From: Eremophila alpestris peregrina
Taxonomy: Eukaryota; Chordata; Aves; Passeriformes; Alaudidae
Direction of reading: 5' to 3'
DNA length: 64,000 bases
Assembly: GCA_009792885.1 (NCBI GenBank)
Contig: WMCF01000081.1
Location: forward strand, 497,072 to 561,071
Below, piece after piece: positions 37,069 to 50,200 of this stretch. Under the pieces are notes generated by a model. The model was not told where the DNA came from. It worked only from the letters and a program-made list of their open reading frames with translations, and made no database searches. Each line of letters begins with the position of its first letter. Positions within the stretch are counted from its first letter, which is position 1. Both the position numbers and the translations under genes were made by a program.

Positions 37069-38814
37069 ATTCTCCAGTCCAAGGGAGGCTCTGGCTTTCC
37101 TTGGCAGACACCTGTCTTTCCAAACCAAGACAAATTCCCATCAATTAAAGGAATTTTGCATCTATAAAGCCCAAAATTATCTCTAAGATAGACATGAGAC
37201 AGCAACAGCATGGGATGAGCCATGGAAGCACACAAGGGATTACTGTTTTGAAATATTTTGCCTCTCATGAACATCTGGGTTTCGTTCCCTATTTACCATA
37301 GGGATATACGTATACTAATTTCAAGTTGGTGGGCTGTTTTTTTAATTAAAACCAGATTTACCTATGAAATTCACTGTATTATCTTTGGTTCCTGTAAAGC
37401 ATGATATCAGGAAAGGCAAGAAACACGCACCCAGTAAAGCAAAACTTTTTCTTTAATTAATTCATGGTTACAAATGTCAAAGTTCTTTTACACATTGACC
37501 ATCCAGATGGTCTTGTAAATAAGTAAGAGCTTTAGGATGCCATTTTTAGAAACAAATTGTATGAAAGATGCAAAGCAGAAAGTGCACTGAGGTGGGTGAC
37601 ATAACTTCTTGACAATGCTGTGCTCAAAGAAAGAGAAGGCCATCCAGGACTGACAAGAGTATAAAATACATGAGGAATATTAGGTATGATTTTTTTTTCC
37701 TAATTAAATAAAATGTTTATATGACATAGCTTTTTAGTATAGGAAATGTAATTTCATTTTTTTTCTAATGCAGGCCATTGCTCAGGTGAGCTTCTCTTCC
37801 TGGAAGAGCTATCAGAAGAAAAGGCTTCTATTATTTCTTAAACAAGTTTAATCACTTGATGAAACCATGCAAAGAACCACTAGCAAAGCAGAGTTATTAA
37901 GAGAGCATTTTGCATGGGAGGAAAAAAAATGAAATACCCCAACTTATTCATGTCATAGCTCACAAATCAAATTAAATTGATGCAGATTCAAAGAGCTGCT
38001 TTCCAACAATCCACACATTTCACAAGGAGGGTAGTATTTTCCTGATCTTGTTTTAAAAAAATTCAGTCAGGAAAGGACCCCAGCATACCTGCGGAGCTAT
38101 TTTTTGAGACCGAGCTTGCTAAATCACAGACTGTGAGGTTCAAAGTTGTTGCTACATAAGCAATTTGTTTCAACAATATACAGAGCTTCTTATTTTGGTA
38201 ATAAAACATAAGGGAGTCTGTATTTCAAATCTTTGAATGTCTCTGCCTCCAGATTTCCTGTTTCTAGTGGAGTTTAACTTTTGGTTAACTTTCAGAGGCA
38301 TTCATTACTTGAAGGGGGAGATTTATTTTACAGTGAAAATTGGCTGCTACGCCCTGGTCCTCATGGCAGTACACCTGAACACATGCTATCAACTCATCAG
38401 CAAGGTGGTGAATATTTATAATGTATAATGTTTGATTTATCCTCTCTAGAAGGGTCTGATACTAAACACCCATCAACAGCACACAGAGGATACAGTCTAT
38501 GAGAAAAACACAAGAGAAATAATCCATTTTGTACATTAGCAAGGGAGCTGTCAGGCAGGAATACTCAGGTGACCTTTGAGAAACACGTACAAGGAATGAG
38601 TTCATTATTTTTGCTTTCCTGTATACAGACTTCTGCAGGAGATTGGGTACAGAAATCCCCAGCCCTTGGGAAAAGAGATCATGCCTTTGACAAGCACTCC
38701 TAGAGACACTGACACAAGTGGGTTGAATCCCCACCTTGACCTCATGCACATTATTACAGGACACTACACTGCCCAAAGGGGAGTGATTCTGTGAATATCT
38801 GACATCATCACTTC
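37069..38814. other. Spacer, no gene seen
   Basis: AT-rich sequence with no recognisable coding region or repeat family. The 104-codon minus-strand frame at 38462-38776 has no known motif. Confidence 0.55.
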
Positions 38815-38818
38815 ATGC

Positions 38819-39314
38819 TGTCTTAAATTTCTTGGCGAGCCCGATGGATTTAGCTCCCTGAGGGTTCAATACCTCTGAGGGGTGGCCTGCACCTCTCAAG
38901 AATGGCTTAAAAATAAGAGCGAGACTGCATGATCGAGAATGCCTCGTAACTCAAAAAGGTTTTAATAAATGGTGAAAATAATACGAAGAACAAAGAACAA
39001 AGCTGTGCACAGTGTAGAGACTGCACCCATACACTTGCTACAGCACCCCGAAAATGCTCTCTAGAAGCCTCGTGTTCAGCCTTAAGTATCTAACGATCTA
39101 GGTGGGATTTTCTGGCAAACTGCCCAATGAAAAGTAACTACAAAGCTGAGGGACAGGCAGACAGACCCATCAGGACCTCTCTCCTGGCCCAGAGCCAATG
39201 GCAGCCTGGGGAACAGAGAACTTTCTAGGGCTTTATCTTTTTTGTTCTAAAGTAAAGTTAAAACATATTTCCCTATAAGGAAATTATCTACCCAGCCTAA
39301 ACTGCATCCCAACA
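38819..39314 (-). mobile_element. Solo LTR, 4-bp duplication (family copy 1)
   Basis: On the minus strand it begins TGTTGGGATGCAGTTTAGG and ends AAATTTAAGACA, with TG...CA ends and ATGC on both sides (38815-38818 and 39315-39318). It is homologous over its length to the element at 46781-47273; both share GCCAATGG/CCATTGGCT, GGCAAACTGCC and GGCTTAAAAATAA segments. An ATTAAA polyadenylation-like signal is seen in both on the minus strand. A 4-bp duplication fits class I (gamma-like) elements. This copy keeps several CpG sites. Confidence 0.85.
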
Positions 39315-39318
39315 ATGC

Positions 39319-42300
39319 CCTACATCTAACAATGTACACGGATGGTAGTAATAAAAACAGAATAGCAATGTTTGCTGTGACAGAGCATGAGGATCAAAAG
39401 TACATTTATTAGCTTATTCTCTCTCTCTTTGTTTGCTTTGGGTTTTTCTAATACACAAGGAATTACTCTGTGGAAGGACAGGGGAATTGAGACCTAGCAC
39501 AGTCTCTGGGTAAAAGCCTTTCCAACAACTATTTATTCAAAGGTATAAAAAATCACTTCTATTACAGAAGTTTTCTAATTACATGGGTTTTGTTTGCTCT
39601 ATAGTGTCAAAGTCTTGCACAGTCAAAGGCTGTGGGAATAAACACTGTCCTAATTCATGAGGCTTCATGCAAGATTTTGCTTGTCTGGGATAGTTCAGAT
39701 GGATATCTGTTGAGTTATTCCTTAAGACAATAAACCTTCTTCCTAGATTTTTCCCTTCTGAAGTTAATGGATCATTTGGTTCATATAGTCATGCTTCTAA
39801 ATATATGCAGTGGATAACTTAAGGAGCTCAAAATAATTAATTTATAAAGAAAAGTGGATGACTGTTTCCTCATGTCTTTTTCCTTCAGCAGTGTTGATCA
39901 TAGGACCAGAATAGCCTAGGTTGCTGATGTCTTAATGCAAATGAAGCAACTCTGCATTACACGTTGTTTTCAGCAAGGATTCTGTGTTATACAGGAGTCC
40001 TCTGTCAAATCAAAATCTCAGTGACAATCTCACTGCCCCTGTTCAGGGTGATGAACACACTGTGTGACTCGTTACAAACACATCTATGTAATTTGTATCC
40101 AACAGAAGACTGAACTAAAGTAAGCAACTGGCATCAGTGTAAAGCAAAACTCTGACATGTCTCTTGCTGAAATAGTGGAGAGCTCTATTGGTAATTACAG
40201 CTTTTGATGCATGAAGAACTGCTGTCATTTCCCACAAATTTTTACAGGAAAAAAACCCCGAGGCATCTTTGGATTGAAATTAAAAGATGAATCTTAAATG
40301 TACAAAATGGTATTGGGAATTATGTAGAAATCCAGACATCACCTTAAATTCCCAATTAAAGGAAAAGCGGACAGACAAAAAAAAAAAAAAGATATCTGTT
40401 TATTCAGATGCAATGTATAGGCATCCACAGGAAATGGGTGTCCCTTGGTACTGCAATCTCAGAAGGAAAAGAAAGATTTTTTTGGTTTTTAAGTTCAGAG
40501 CAAAGCCACAGGGGCAGGGCTGCAGTCACACAAACACAAAGTTTAGATAGGCATAAATTAACACTTCAGCTTCCTGATTTTTGTGTTCACCATGCAGACC
40601 TATTTCAACTTTTTTTAAGCTAAGCCTGACATTTATAGAATGTGTAAATAAAAACAAATCAATACTAACTTATATGAGGATTCCTTTTCCTATTTTTGTA
40701 CTCTTCTTTCTCTCACTCATTTAATGCATTACACTGTGAATGTTTTCAGAACAAAACATTCACTTTGACTTCCAAGCAGACAGTAATTGAATTCCAGTGT
40801 ATAAAGTTTCTAAAAATAGTCAAAAAAAGAGTTAGCAACCACTTTGATAATGCCCTTATGAATGTGCTAAATAAGCATTTATTATGGTAAGGATTACAAT
40901 TGCCTTGAAACCTGTTCCTTTGAAAATGTCTCTCAGTTCTTCAGGCAATTTATCTGCAAGCCAACATGAAGATGCTTTCTCAAGACTGCCTTGTGCCCAA
41001 CTTCTCTTTATTTTTACCCCTGAAACAGAATTAAAGCAGAGCACCAGCCCTTAGCATAATTTTTTTTTTTGTTTTCCATTGGCCATTGAACTGTAAACCT
41101 GATTCTCTCTTTGATGTGTTTATGACATTTGCCTGCAAATACAGATTTACCCATGCCTACCTGCTTAATTCTCACACAGCATTTAAAGGACATTTGTGGA
41201 GCAACAAAGGCTCCACATTCATAATCGGTCATCTTTGTAGTAAATGTGTGTGGCTATAAAAACACATTTTATGTCTCCCACTGAAGGTATGACAACAGTT
41301 TCAGGAGAGTAATTCATGCACAGCTAGTTAGGGCTTTATTTCCATTTTTCCCTGTCCCAAACTAGATTAGCTGTTCAATTAAATCAAAACAAATAAAAAA
41401 TCCACCCCACAAACAACCCAGAGCTACCTGGAAATGAACATGGCCTGGCACAGAAGCACAGTGACTGATCTAACCATGCCCATGTTTGACATATAATGCT
41501 TTCAAAATACAGCTTTTCCTATTCCAGATTGAACTCCACTTACTATTTCCACACTGTTCAGGTTATTTTAATTCTGTTAAATTGAAAGGACGTAAAAGGA
41601 AAAAAAAGTATTTGAAACTAGTTTTGAAATATTTTAAATACAGAAACATCCAATACATTTTTATATCTGTCAAGCAAAGCCAGTTAAAGTCTCCCTGTGG
41701 TGAACAGAGCTTCAGAAGTCTGAGTTTTCTCCTGGATTACGCTGTGAGCTGCCTTCTCAGAATGATTCATCATGATCCTCATTATTTCCAGCTTCCAGTT
41801 GCTCTGTGCTTGGCTGGGTTACACCAGCAAATGCCCACTCATTTGCAAACAGTGCAAGTTATGCATTGCCATGAACAGATTATTTGTGGCTTTCCCAAAT
41901 TCTAATGGCCCTCCCAAATCGAACTATGGTTCCTAAAGCAGTAAAAATCTATTTTTAATTCTATTTTCCCTTTAAAAGCCATCTTGTTTTTCAGTTAGTT
42001 TTACTCGTACTTTGTAGTTTGGATTCCTCATTACTCTCCAGTATAAAAATAAAATAAATGCATAATGATTGGAATGGAGGATGGCATTACTACCAAGCAC
42101 TGTCCATTAGCCTTAAAACAAGAATAGCACATTTTCAGAACTTGATGCCTCTTGAGTACTCCAGAAAAGATTTATACTTTTGGCAAAGTTAGTAAATTGC
42201 TATTGTGTCTTACTAAGAATGTGTGATTATTTCATTTTCTTTCCCTCAGCTTCATTACTCCTTTTCCCCTTCCATATATACAGAAAACTTTACACTTCTT

Positions 42301-44557
42301 GATAATTAGACCATCACACATAGCCCAAGAAAGAGCAGTTTCATTAAATCTCAGAGAGAATTGCAGGAAATTTGGAATAACAGAGATTAAAAAGTAGTTA
42401 CATCACATGCCATTCTCCTTTGTTATATTTCAAGGAACATGTAAGAAGAAATAATTAGAAGAAAAAGAAAATTCATAAACAGTTTGTGTGGATGTATTGT
42501 ATTGTGTGCCTGTTGCAAAGCTCTCCAAAACAGTGGAATATGTAATCTCTCTCTTACTTCACCTTAATAACCTTACAGACAACTCCTCACTTTCAGACCT
42601 CAAAACACTAAAACTGCTGAGCACACTTCCCCTCATCCCCACTCTGCCCGACACAACTCCTTCAATATCCAAATAATATGCATGTATCTATATATAAAAT
42701 CATTTTCTTCCCCATCAAGGTTGGTGATTATACTTTATGAAGCATCAGGAGCTGATTACTTTATGAGAGTGTTATGCTCACCAGAACTGCACACTCATGA
42801 AGCTTGGGTTTTAATTTCTTAACACATCTCTGGTTTTGAACAAGGTGGCATTTAATAACATTCCCTGGAAAATGGCACTAACAAATCTTAATACTTTTTT
42901 CCAATCAAGCTGCCTGTTCACTTGAATGTAGCAGCAAGTACTTCCTTCAGTGAAGTAACTGTGCAAATGACTCTGGCATTGATGAATTCACAGTGTTTTT
43001 AACTATTATTAACTTTTTCCAGTTTTGAATAAAAGCTTCCTTTTCCTGATAAAATTAGTTTATAATTTACAATGTTTGCTTAGCACAGTGTATGCAATTT
43101 CAGGCACTGATAAAGCTGGTGCTTTCTTTCCTGATGTATTTTCTTTGAAGTGCCTCAGCAGAACTGATTATCACTGCAGAAAGCATCTGTGTGCAGTGCC
43201 AGAAAGCACATTATCGTGCCAACTACTGTAAAATATTATTTGCAAATATTTCAATATAAAGATCATTAATAAGATTCTTCATTTTAATTGAGATCAGGAG
43301 TAGGGTTTATGTTATATGTTTAAGAAAACTTATTTAAAATAAGGTTTTGGGAGGAAAAAAATGTCCTCCTCATGACAAAGTACACAATTAGCAGAAAAAA
43401 AAATTTTAAAACCACCCCCCCCCCCAAAAAAAAGGCCTAAAAATATTATAAACATATAAAGAAATCTACTCTATATTCTGTCATAAATTCGTTGACAACT
43501 ATCACATGTGATTTCATATCTCTGCAGTCTATTTACTCATTGAGGATGTTGTTAGTGGTTTCTAATTAATAAATCAGGATGCCACAATTGCACTGTTCAT
43601 CCAAAATAAAAGCACAGAAAACAACTTCTGCTGGTTAATCAATTAATTTAGTGTAAACTTCAGGAAAGGAAACGTTGAGTATGGGGAGATATTAAATATA
43701 AATATTAAAATATCTGACATAAGCTAGGGCAAAAAAAAATTAAATATCTCTGGCATGTGTTGAACAATGTGTAACACAAGGCAATGATATATGCTCCAGC
43801 AAACATATGTTCTCTGATGATGAAATAATTATGCTGGTATCTACACATGCCTGAATGTCCTTTAACTGCAAAAGCAGAGCTTTAGGAACAAGGGGATGTA
43901 GCAGCTGACAGTTCTGTATGCTCCAGCTGAAGCCATTGAAGCAGTGACATGCTGCAGAGAGTCAGCAGAACACAGCAGCTCACAAAACGAGGCAATGAGC
44001 AGGGCAAAAATTGGTGTGAAATCAAAACCCAGTGCACATTTTCACAGGGTGCACTAATGACAACATAACTGGAGGCAATGCCAAAATCTGAAATTCAGAG
44101 AAAAGTCAGGAACTCAGGTGAGACAGATGTTGGTTTACAAACTCATTACCCCACTGCCTAAGAAGACAACCAGGATACTGCACTCAGCATGGAATTAAAC
44201 TTTAACAACACCTTGAAGATGCAGCTGCTGTCCGATGTGACATGGTGCTGTACAGAAACCACTCAGTGTCTGCTCACAAAGACAGTTCAGCCATGCACTA
44301 GAAAACAGGGCCCAGTTCAGTAAAATACCACTTGTGTGTCACTGCTCACATACCTGAAGGAAGTGATGACATGATTGGGGTTTTTTTTTCTCCTCTTCCT
44401 TCTTTGCTTGGTTTTTCTTCCTATCTGGAACCAAGAACTTGCTGCCTAATAACACTTGAGCAATAAACTGGTTTTAATTTATTTTAAGTAACTTTGGACT
44501 TGGGCAAGTCAGCTTCAAGAACTTCCATGGTATTTGCAAAAGCTAGGAAAACAACCA
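39319..44557. other. Spacer, no gene seen
   Basis: No gene is recognised. The longest plus-strand frame, 41486-41905 (139 codons), has no known domain. A C11A8 run lies at 43415-43433. Poly-A near 40377-40391 is low complexity. Confidence 0.55.
43415..43433. repeat. C11A8 homopolymer junction
   Basis: Eleven C are followed by eight A. Simple low-complexity sequence. Confidence 0.9.
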
Positions 44558-44776
44558 TCTTAAACTGATTATTAGGAAAGATTTCTTCCTCAAAAGGATT
44601 GTCAAGAAGAGGCTGCCCAGGGAAGTGGTGGAGTAACCATCCCTGGGGATATTTTAAAAATGTGCAGGTGTGGCACTTGGGGACATGGGGCGGTGGTGGA
44701 CTTGGCAGTGCTGGATTAAGGGTTGGACTCAAAAATCTTAAAGGTCTTTCCCAACCTAAATTATACTGGGATTCTA
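44558..44776 (+). mobile_element. CR1 LINE, short 3' end fragment
   Basis: The plus strand follows the CR1 tail: GATTATTAGGAAAGATTTCT, AAGAGGCTGCCCAGGGAAGT, GTGGAGTAACCATCCCTGG, then GGTTGGACT and AAAGGTCTTTCCCAACCT, ending GGGATTCTA. This is the usual order of the last ~220 bp. It is severely 5'-truncated and moderately diverged. Confidence 0.93.
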
Positions 44777-46776
44777 GCAAAATAAAAGTTAAAAGCCTTT
44801 ACTAGGCAAAATAAGTATGAACTGGCAAGAGCACCTCAGCTTCTCCATTTTGGTGTAGTGTAGTTACTGCACAGTATGATACAAAAAATTATTCTACTTG
44901 CCTCTGCCATCCTATACTGGAAAAATAAATTTTTGTCAGAAGGAGATATATAAGAACCATTATTGTGTACAGATTCCTTCTGGAAAAAGAAATTGTGATA
45001 AATTTAATAAGTTATGAAAAAAGTAATGAGAAATTTCCATAAATAAGTGATCAACTTAAAACTCATTTGGATTCTAGCTGACAACAATTTCTCTGGGTGA
45101 AATTTTTGTATGATTGAAAATATATCTCCATTAATTTCTCTGTGCCAATGCCTTTCTCTGTTGTTTCTCTCCACTGCAGAGCAGTTAAGATGGGAACTGT
45201 TCTGCGTTTCCTGGACAACAGCAGCTTAATTTCATTTTTTAAGACACTGCAAATTCAGGGGATACAAAACCCACCTGAAAGCAACTTGGAGAGAGGCTTA
45301 GAGCAAGGAATGAAAAAGCCAGAGTCTCATATAAGAAGGCAGCTTTTCCTGCTGCAGCATAACAGTAACCTTCTGAACACTGAATAATCACTTTTTAAAT
45401 ATCTCCTCCAATAGAGTGTGTGCTGTACAAGACTCACTGGGACCAAGGTATGAAGTAAGATCAGTATTTGAGATGCCAGAAATTAGCTAAGCACCTAATT
45501 ACTTTTGTTATTCTTTTGGTTTAATAACCTTGAAAAATATCTTCTAATCACAAAATCCAACAAGCCTGGTTATATTCCTCTATAAATCTTAGCAACTTTG
45601 GGTTTATTTGTTCTCATACTTTACACCTGTAGGACACATCACCTGCTGTGGTTAGAACAGATGTCAGAACAATTGAGAAATTCATGTTTCCTTCCTCTCT
45701 CCCAGAAAGAGACCAAAATGGCTGGACAAAAATGTCTTCCTCTGGTTTTATTTATTTAGCTTTCTTATTTAGCTCCTTTTTTCTTTATTTAGCTCTTTCT
45801 TCTTTAGCCCAACCAAAATAGGGAGAAGCTGCTTCATCTCAGTTTTCTGCAGGGTTTTGGAAGTCCAGTAGGAAGATGTAAGTTCTCTCGTAATGGGTAA
45901 GAATCAACATATCTTCCTCACAAAAGACATTATATTTTAACAGTGGTGATTACCTACCAGAAACCCTCACTATTTCTGAATTACTTAAACTATTGTAATT
46001 CTTTCTCCTGAGCTAAGGGCCCATCAACAACTCAATGACCAGGTGTGCTTATTATGCATTTTTATTTTCAGAGCACACATAAATTTTAAATGATACTGTT
46101 AAAATAACACATTGTTTCTGCCCTGATAATACAAGGGGTTTTTTGAGAATTAAAAAATACTTGGCTACACAATTTGCAATAAATAATTGTTCATTATCTG
46201 CTTCCGTTTCACAGCAGCACAACATTTTTGAGCACTTTAGAACAGCACAAATTTGAATAAGCTGCGCTTTAAGCGTTCTTCAATAGGCTGCCATGGGGTA
46301 AATAAAGGGTCACAGTACTTGAAAAGAAACCTCTCACACAGAGGGAAGAAAGACTTATTGATTGCACAGGTTTGAAATATTCTTTAAAGAGTGATTTCCT
46401 CCCTTCTGAGGCCGCAAAACCTTTTTAGAAAGAAATCTGAAATCAAAACAAAGAAAGAAAAAAATTCCTAATATTTAAGAACTCAAAGCCTCACTCATAC
46501 AAAATGGTCTTCAAAAATCTAACAAAGTCCAAGTCAGTATTGAAGAGTTAATTATGAGTGTATGTAACATGGAATTTCACACATTTTCTAAGTGTTTTGA
46601 ATAAATTTACAGAACCTGTAGGGGTTACCCTAAATGGGAGCTAAAGTAATAAGAGCCAGGAACTGATGATTTTGCCTTTTTTTTTGTTGTTGTTAAATAA
46701 AATAAACCACAAACAAACAAACAGTATCAGGGACAAAATTTGGTGCAAATCATCAGCTAGATATTTTCCCCTGGAG
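44777..46776. other. Spacer, no gene seen
   Basis: No gene is recognised. At 45747-45810 there are several TTATTTAGCT-like units in loose tandem. A TTG/TTTG run lies near 46680. Confidence 0.55.
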
Positions 46777-46780
46777 CATG

Positions 46781-47273
46781 TTTGATACACTCTTGCATTT
46801 GGCCAGAATGTAAAAATGAGGATGTATGAAGTGTCTCTGAGGGTGCCTGCACCTCCAGAAATGGCTTAAAAATAATTTGCAAGACAGCTCCTTGGGTGTG
46901 TTTTGTAAAGCAAAAGGTTTAATAAACTTATAAAATAATAAACAATAAAGAACAAAATAGAACCCGAGCACAGGTACCTGAAAGCATTGTACCTTGCTAT
47001 GACATCCCAAGAAGCACCGAGAAGTTCTGTGTTTTGTTTTCTATACAGGATGATTTAGGTGGGGTTTTTGGCAAACTGCCCCATAGAGACAGGTGACATA
47101 TCTGAGGGACAGGTAAATACACCTGTCCGTGTTTCTGTCCTGGCATTGAGCCAATGGCTGCCAGGAGAGCAAAGAAACTTCTGGGGATTTTTTCTTTTAT
47201 GTTTTATGGCAAAACTGAAATCCTTTTTCCTTATGTGGAAAATACCTGCTTGGTTTAAACCTGCACTACTACA
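46781..47273 (-). mobile_element. Solo LTR, 4-bp duplication (family copy 2)
   Basis: It aligns end to end with the LTR at 38819-39314 in the same orientation: GGCAAACTGCCCC, TGAGGGACAGG, GAGCCAATGGCTGCC and GGCTTAAAAATAA lie in matching order and spacing. The minus-strand 5' end is TGTAGTAGTGCAGG. The other end is TT rather than TG on the plus strand, a likely mutation. CATG flanks both sides (46777-46780 and 47274-47277). The separate duplication shows it inserted independently of copy 1. Confidence 0.82.
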
Positions 47274-47277
47274 CATG

Positions 47278-50200
47278 TTGTCATTATATAAGTAATGAGT
47301 CAGTGAGCATACAGACAAGCATCTGAAATAAGTACACCATATCCAAAATTAAGTGTATTGCAGAGGATCAGCTATGGACAGAACTAGATGTGTAGCTTAG
47401 GAAAAACAATGTAACAAAAAATAAAGTCTGAGTTGTTAGGTTTATTGAGGTGTGGTTGGTTGGATGGTTGGAGTTTGGGGGGTAGAAATAATTTAAAATA
47501 TTTCCAGTAATTACTGCTTTATTTTCAAGTGTAACTAGTTTATAAGTCATGGCTGAGTAACCCTCACCAACACAAGCCTTACAATTTATATTCTCAGAGG
47601 TGAATTCTACACAAGCTTTACACGGATATCATCCAAGAGTGTTTGCCAGGGCAAGTTTCATTGGGACAGAACAGGACAGCAACACCTTCTGAGCTGAGCT
47701 GGCTGGCAAAAATGGGGGAATTTTCCTCTCTACTGTAGGACCTGACCAACCTTTGCTCTCTCCAAGACATCCTACGCTGAATGGGACGAGGGGAAACCTC
47801 TGAGGTGGAGCTCTCCAGTACAAGAGAGGGCTGTCAGCATTGCATTCACACTGCTCCAATGAAATCCAGCCTTTCCCAACCTCCTTCACACACTGAGTAT
47901 CAATCTGTCTCCCCAGATTTTGAGGAATGGATGCCCTGAGATTTTTGTTTACTTTTCTTCACTATTATTAACATTGCATTTTATAGCAAATGGTACTTGG
48001 AGGCCCCAAGAGGAAATAAGCTGTCTCTTCCAATGCAATAGAAAATATTATTTTACTATGTATTTAACTTTTCCACAACAGCCACTCAGGATTCATACTC
48101 AGCTTTCCACACCAAAATAAAACAAGCACCTTATTTCTCCCTCCCTAGTCACTGCACACAACATGTGCTGTTCCTAGCTAATTGCCACCAGCAGCAATTC
48201 CCACACAAACCTCTCAATAGGCTTGCATGGCTTTTTTCTCCAGTCTTCACATTACATTGAAATAAAGATGCAGCATAACACATCCTGCACAGGCCATTAA
48301 ACATTATTTCTGTATGAAATGGAATATAAACCACCTCCTACCCCTTCAACTAAAACAGTCTTTACTTCTGCCTGTGAATTAGCCAAATCAACCTAAATTA
48401 TTTGTAAATTATTTACAGTTTCAACTGCCTGACTCAAGAGAGAGGAATACTTGAATCAAAAAGGGTTAAGAAATTCTAAGTTAATAATAAATAGGGGATA
48501 ATACTATTCTCCCCTCCCCACCAATGCCTTCATTTCCATGAGCTGCAAGGAAAGCAGAGACATTCTTATCATGGAAGAAAAAAAATTTGGAAATATTTAG
48601 TATGGTATACAAAGGTAGCAGCGCCTAAATCTCTACATTTGCAGCCACTAGCAGGGATTTTATTTAATAATATTTGCTAAATGTGTCAGTGGGAAAAAGT
48701 CCTCCTGTTGAGGCTTTTTGTTCTTTTCCCCTGAAGATTATTTCTCAGGATTATCCATGTTACATATTCTGTCTGGTTTTAAGCCATTCCTAGTAGAGAT
48801 AAATGAGTAGACACTGAAGGACCCTGTCCATATCCCTTTAAATTTAGTGGAAAGGTTGCTGGAACTGTCGGGGGGAAGGAAAAAATCATTTGATTTTACA
48901 GAGATGGCTAGTAATCTTTCCTTCATGGATACATCTAAAGCCATCCACAGCCTGATTGCTTTTTCTGTTTTCTCTTGCTGAATTTCATGAGCCATTGATA
49001 ATATATGAAGATTACAAAGGCAATGTATAGCAATTTCAGATGCAATAGTGCAGTATTTCAAACACTGGCATGAGAAATTGAGAGATAAAGTTAAACCATG
49101 TTTATTACAAAGAAAATGACAAATTTTAAGGTACCATGTTTCACTTGTGATTTTATGCATTAGTTTGATTTGAAGATATTCAGCATTCCCTTCCATGCCT
49201 CATTTATTCAGCTGCTGATAATACACAGATTCAGCTGGCAAGTGCAGCAAAAACAACCTTATCCAGAGAGGACATCAGCATGAGAATTAACCTTGAGTGG
49301 CAGAAGCTGATCTGTGCTTGATAACTATTAAAGAGTTTGACTTCCTTAGGAAATGCAGCTGTGAGGAGATAGACAGGAGGTCCAGGCTAAATCCCCTCAA
49401 GATCAGATCTGAACAAACAATCTGAATGGCAGGGTTATTGTTTGTTGATTTTAGTTGATAAATTGAGAGTTTTTATTGTAGTTTTATATGGATAAAAGAA
49501 CACATTTTTAGCTTAAGATATAAAATACTAAAATTGATGCAATCTCTATATGGGAAAGAATATTATAAATACACTTAAATCATAATGCTTCACATAGATA
49601 AGTAGACAGAACTTCACAAAAATTTCACAAGGCAGTCTAGTTTTATACAAAAGCTCTGAAGAGGTAAGAAAGTATGCTTATAAAATCCTTTGGATACTCT
49701 GCCTACTAAAATAGAGAATAAAAATCCCACCACTTCCCGTAGGTAGCTCCAAGGTGACTCAGTGAAATTCATTAGGAAGCATAAAGGAGACAGCCAGAAT
49801 ATACTTAGCTTTAAATTTCAGCTGGAAGACACTGAGTGGAAATCTCTTTAAAAACCTTGCAGTAAAAAACCAGAAACAAGGATGAAGAAGCCAGCCCTGA
49901 GCAACTTCAGTTTGTTCATTAAAAAATCGCAAATGTCTGTTCAATGTAACACCAACTTCCTAAATAAAGAGCACTGATCATCTGAAAAGCAAATGTTAGT
50001 TTCAGCTTTAGATAGGAGAGTTTCTGAAGCTACTTTAGAAAGCACAAATGATTCCAAGAAGAACAAGCTGGCAACACAAAGCAAGCAGAACACCCAGAAT
50101 TACCAAAATGGACAGAAAGTGTGTTTTAGAAGTACAACAGAAAACCTGATCTTCTATTCAAAAAATCTTGCAAAAGCAAAGAAACAATGAACTCCTAAAT

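Noticed and set aside
38819..47273. The two related LTRs as the ends of one provirus
   Set aside because: Each has its own 4-bp duplication (ATGC and CATG), and no retroviral gene frames lie between them.
48738..49196. 152-codon minus-strand open frame
   Set aside because: No known motif and AT-rich codon use typical of a random frame in this spacer.
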